A stretch of 64,000 bases of DNA from Arabidopsis thaliana (taxonomy: Eukaryota > Streptophyta > Magnoliopsida > Brassicales > Brassicaceae). The notes beneath the pieces were generated by a model. It worked only from the letters and a program-made list of their open reading frames with translations. It did not search any database and was not told where the DNA came from. Location of the stretch: positions 2,305,001 to 2,369,000 of the forward strand of contig NC_003071.7 in the NCBI RefSeq assembly GCF_000001735.4, written 5' to 3'. This document shows, one piece after another, positions 61,190 through 64,000 of the stretch. Within the stretch, counting starts at the first letter, position 1, and every line of letters starts with the position of its first letter. The translations under genes were made by a program, and so were the position numbers.

Positions 61190-61219
61190 TGTCACGAGCC
61201 TGTTACAAGAGAGAAAAAA

Positions 61220-64000
61220 ATGAGTGAGAGAGATACACTGGTTGATCCAAAGTTCGATGGGGATTACGAGTATTTGGCAATGCTCATGGAAAATTTGCTC
61301 AGATCAAAGGAGTGGTGGCATCTCATTGAAACAGGAATCACACGACCAGAGAGAAACGTGATCTTAACCGGAACGCACTGTACAAAGTTGGCGGAGCAGA
61401 CTGTCAAGGATCGCAAGGTGAAGAACTATATGTTTGCCTTCATAGACAAGACCATTTTCAAAACAATTTTGAAGAAAGATACATCGACGAATGAAGAGAA
61501 AGTATCAAGGAACAGTAGAGTGCAAAGCGCACAGTTATAAATGTTGAGTAGAAGTTTCGAAGTGCTTGAAATGAAGATAGGGAAAGTGATCATTGGTTAT
61601 TTCTCAAGGGTAATGGAGGTTGTCAACGATATGCGCAACCTAGGAGAAGACATACTAGACTTAAAGGTAGTTGAGAAGATCTTAAGAACTTTGGTTGAAA
61701 AAATCACATATGTTGTATGTGCTATTGAAGAATCAAATGATATCAAAGAGCTCACAGTGGATTAATTGCAAAGCTCCTTGATGGTTCATGAGCAGAACCT
61801 AAGCAGGCACGTGGGAGAAGAACGAGCCTTGAAGGTAGAAGGACAATGGAAAGCTCATGGAGGAAGATCAACTCAGATGAAGCTGAAATTGTTTGTGAAA
61901 TATGCATGAAAGGGAAACAGATTCGTGAAAACATTCCGACAAATAGTGAATGGAAATCAACTTGAGGGCTCCAGCTTGTTCATAGCGACATTTGTGGGTC
62001 TATTTCTCCTATTTTAGAGGGTGGGAAGAGGTATAAAATTAACTTCATTGATGAAAAATATTGGACGTATTTCCTGAGAATACAATTCTAAGGAATTTGA
62101 AGATAATTGTAGGGAGAATGGAATTAAGAGACAACTCACTACAGCTTACACACCCATCAAATGGCATAGACGAAAGGAAGAATATAAGTGTCATGAACAT
62201 GACAAGGTGTATGTTGATGGAAATGTCAATGCGAAGGAGTTTTTGGCCATAAGCTGTTCAGTATGCTGTTCATATATTGAATCAAAGTCCATCAACAGCT
62301 TTAGGTGATGTCACACCAAAAGAAAAGTGGAGCCAACATAAGCTATCGGTGGAGCATCTCAGAATATTTGGTTGTGTTGCCTTTGCTTTAGTACCATATG
62401 AAAGAAGAATTAAGCTTAATGAGAAGAGCGTCAAATGCGTTATGCTCGGGTTAAAAAAGGAGTCTAAGGCATAACACCTTTACAATCCTAAACAAAGAAG
62501 ATCATAGTGAGCAAAGATGTTCATTTTGATGAGAGCAAAGGATGGGAATGGGAAGGAAATATGCAGAGTGAGGAGCTGATTGTGACAGAATCCGAACGAG
62601 AAGAGAGTTTTGATACATTACCTATGGAACCACAAGAAGATGTCACAGTTGAAGAGCATGATAATGGTGAATAGGAAAGAGTGGAATAAGAGGTAACCCA
62701 ATAAATCAGTCACAACCAAACTCCTGTGCGAGAAGGAACAATTAGACAGAGACAAGCGCTAGTCTGAGTGAAGGATTACGTTCTTGGAAATGCAGGTTTC
62801 TTAGTTACAGAAGATGGATAAGAGATCATTGCAATGTTTGTTGTTGCCGAGGATCCCGAGTGTTTTGAAGATGCAGAATTCACTTCTATTGAAGAGAACA
62901 ATACATGGTAGCTGATGGATCTACTAGCCGGAGCAAACATTATTGGCGTAAAATGGGTTTTCCAAACAAAGTTTAACGAGAAAGCGGAAGTTGATAAATT
63001 CAAGGCAAGATTGGTTGCGAAAGGCTATCATCAGAAGTACGGGGTTGATTGTTATGAAGTATTTGCTCTGGCGGCGAGATGGGATACAATCAGATCGATT
63101 CTCGCATTGGCCGAAGAAAAGGGGTGGAACGTGTTCCATCTTAAAGTGAAAAGTGCTTTCCTGCATGGAGAATTGAACGAAGACGTCTCCGTTGAGCAAC
63201 CTAATGACTTCGAAGTAAGCAATGAACTGAACAAGTTATACAAGCTGAACAACACACTATATGGGTTGAAACAAGCTCCTAGAACTTCGTTCGTCGAATC
63301 GAAGGATACTTTGTGAAGGAAGGGTTCGAAAAGTGCTATTGAGCATACACTGTTTGTGAAAAGAGAAAATGAGAACATCTTTATTGTAAGTTTGTATGTT
63401 GATGATTTGATCTATACCAATAATTCATTTTTGATGCTTGAAGAGTTCAAGAATTCAATGATGAAGGAATTCTCGATGACTGAGCTCGCAAAAATGAAAT
63501 ACTTCTTGGGAGGGGCAATTATTCAAGATGAGCAGGGGATATTTATAAATCAACAAAAGTATGCTGAAGAGTTATTGAAGAAGTATGGGATGGAGAGTTG
63601 TAATTCAGCAAAAAAATCCTATTGTGCCGGGTTACAAGCTGTCAAAGGAGGGAGGTGGAGATGTAGTCGATTCCACAACGTTCAAACAACTTGTTGGGAG
63701 TTTAAGGTACCTTACTCCTACGAGACCAGACTTGGTTTACTCTATAAACTTGGTTAGTAGGTACAAGGAGAAACCAAGTGAGCAACATATGCTAGCAGCA
63801 AAGAGAATTTTGAGATATGTGCAAGGAACTTCTGCATATGGTATATAATATAAGCTAGGAGGAGAGCATAAACTTGTTGGATTTGTGGACAGCGATTATG
63901 TAGAAGATATTGATGATCGCGGAAGCACTTCAGGTATATATTTATGCTTGGTGGAGGAGCAGTTTCATGGACGTCAAAGAAGCAGCCCATAATGAATCTA
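61220..64000 (+). pseudogene. Ty1/copia polyprotein, internally deleted, runs off window
   Basis: Starts with a gag (KFDGDYEYLAMLMENLLRSK, bases 61220-61765, one TAA at 61538-61540). The zinc-knuckle and protease part is missing or unreadable. Integrase relics follow (MKGKQIRENIPT, HSDICGSISP, then VEHLRIFGCVAFALVP near 62350). RT begins near 62915 (GVKWVFQTKFNE, RLVAKGYHQKYGVDC, LYGLKQAP) with a shift near 63290, catalytic YVDD at 63395-63406, another shift near 63610, then SLRYLTPTRPDLVYSINLVS and the start of RNase H (GFVDSDYVEDIDDRGSTSG). At least a dozen stops make it a dead copy. It belongs to a different copia family from the one at the left edge. Confidence 0.9.

Overview
The window is plant nuclear DNA from a member of the mustard family (Brassicaceae). 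The evidence is intron-rich genes with GT-AG and a few GC-AG introns, AT-rich non-coding DNA and plant-type transposons. The ordered gene set (DUF295 F-box, enoyl-ACP reductase MOD1, a PPR protein, FIP1, ORG4, a GARP/MYB-like factor, a plastid GNAT acetyltransferase, an RNI-type LRR protein, OPR3) matches, as far as I remember, the order around At2g05970 to At2g06050 on Arabidopsis thaliana chromosome 2. Spliced protein lengths derived here (MOD1 390, PPR 536, FIP1 355, ORG4 188, GNAT 288, LRR 762, OPR3 391 aa) fit intact orthologues. Transposon density suggests a pericentromere-proximal location; that is inference. Layout: 1-3.4 kb holds the 3' end of a dead Ty1/copia element and a decayed hAT transposase. 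3.65-4.8 kb is an intact DUF295 F-box gene, with a broken duplicate at 7.5-8.4 kb. Between about 8.53 and 17.14 kb lies a nest: an old plus-strand LINE is split at its reverse-transcriptase Asp-Met-Ser-Lys-Ala-Tyr codons by a younger minus-strand LINE with a 17-bp target-site duplication, and split again at 14.7-16.35 kb by an element with inverted-repeat ends that contains a Helitron-type terminus. MOD1 starts directly after the nest. 20.6-22.2 kb holds a poly(A)-tailed insertion flanked by an unusually long (about 178 bp) direct repeat, with Helitron-like hairpins. Then come PPR (minus strand), more repeats, FIP1, ORG4, a minus-strand Helitron-like element (33.95-35.27 kb), the MYB-like gene, a cluster of MITEs and tandem repeats, GNAT, the LRR gene, a repeat-rich spacer and OPR3. 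57.8-64 kb is again dead LINE and copia sequence that runs off the window. The host genes are single-copy housekeeping or regulatory genes, not a co-regulated cluster: MOD1 acts in plastid fatty-acid synthesis, OPR3 in peroxisomal jasmonate synthesis, the GNAT is probably a plastid acetyltransferase, and FIP1 is named for interaction with FRIGIDA. I see no tRNA, rRNA, CRISPR array or bacterial-type system. The most notable signals are the nested LINEs with a readable target site, the repeated decoy copies of an exon inside ORG4 intron 1, the long flanking duplication at 20.6-22.1 kb, and the set of small non-autonomous elements whose ends and target duplications can be read directly.
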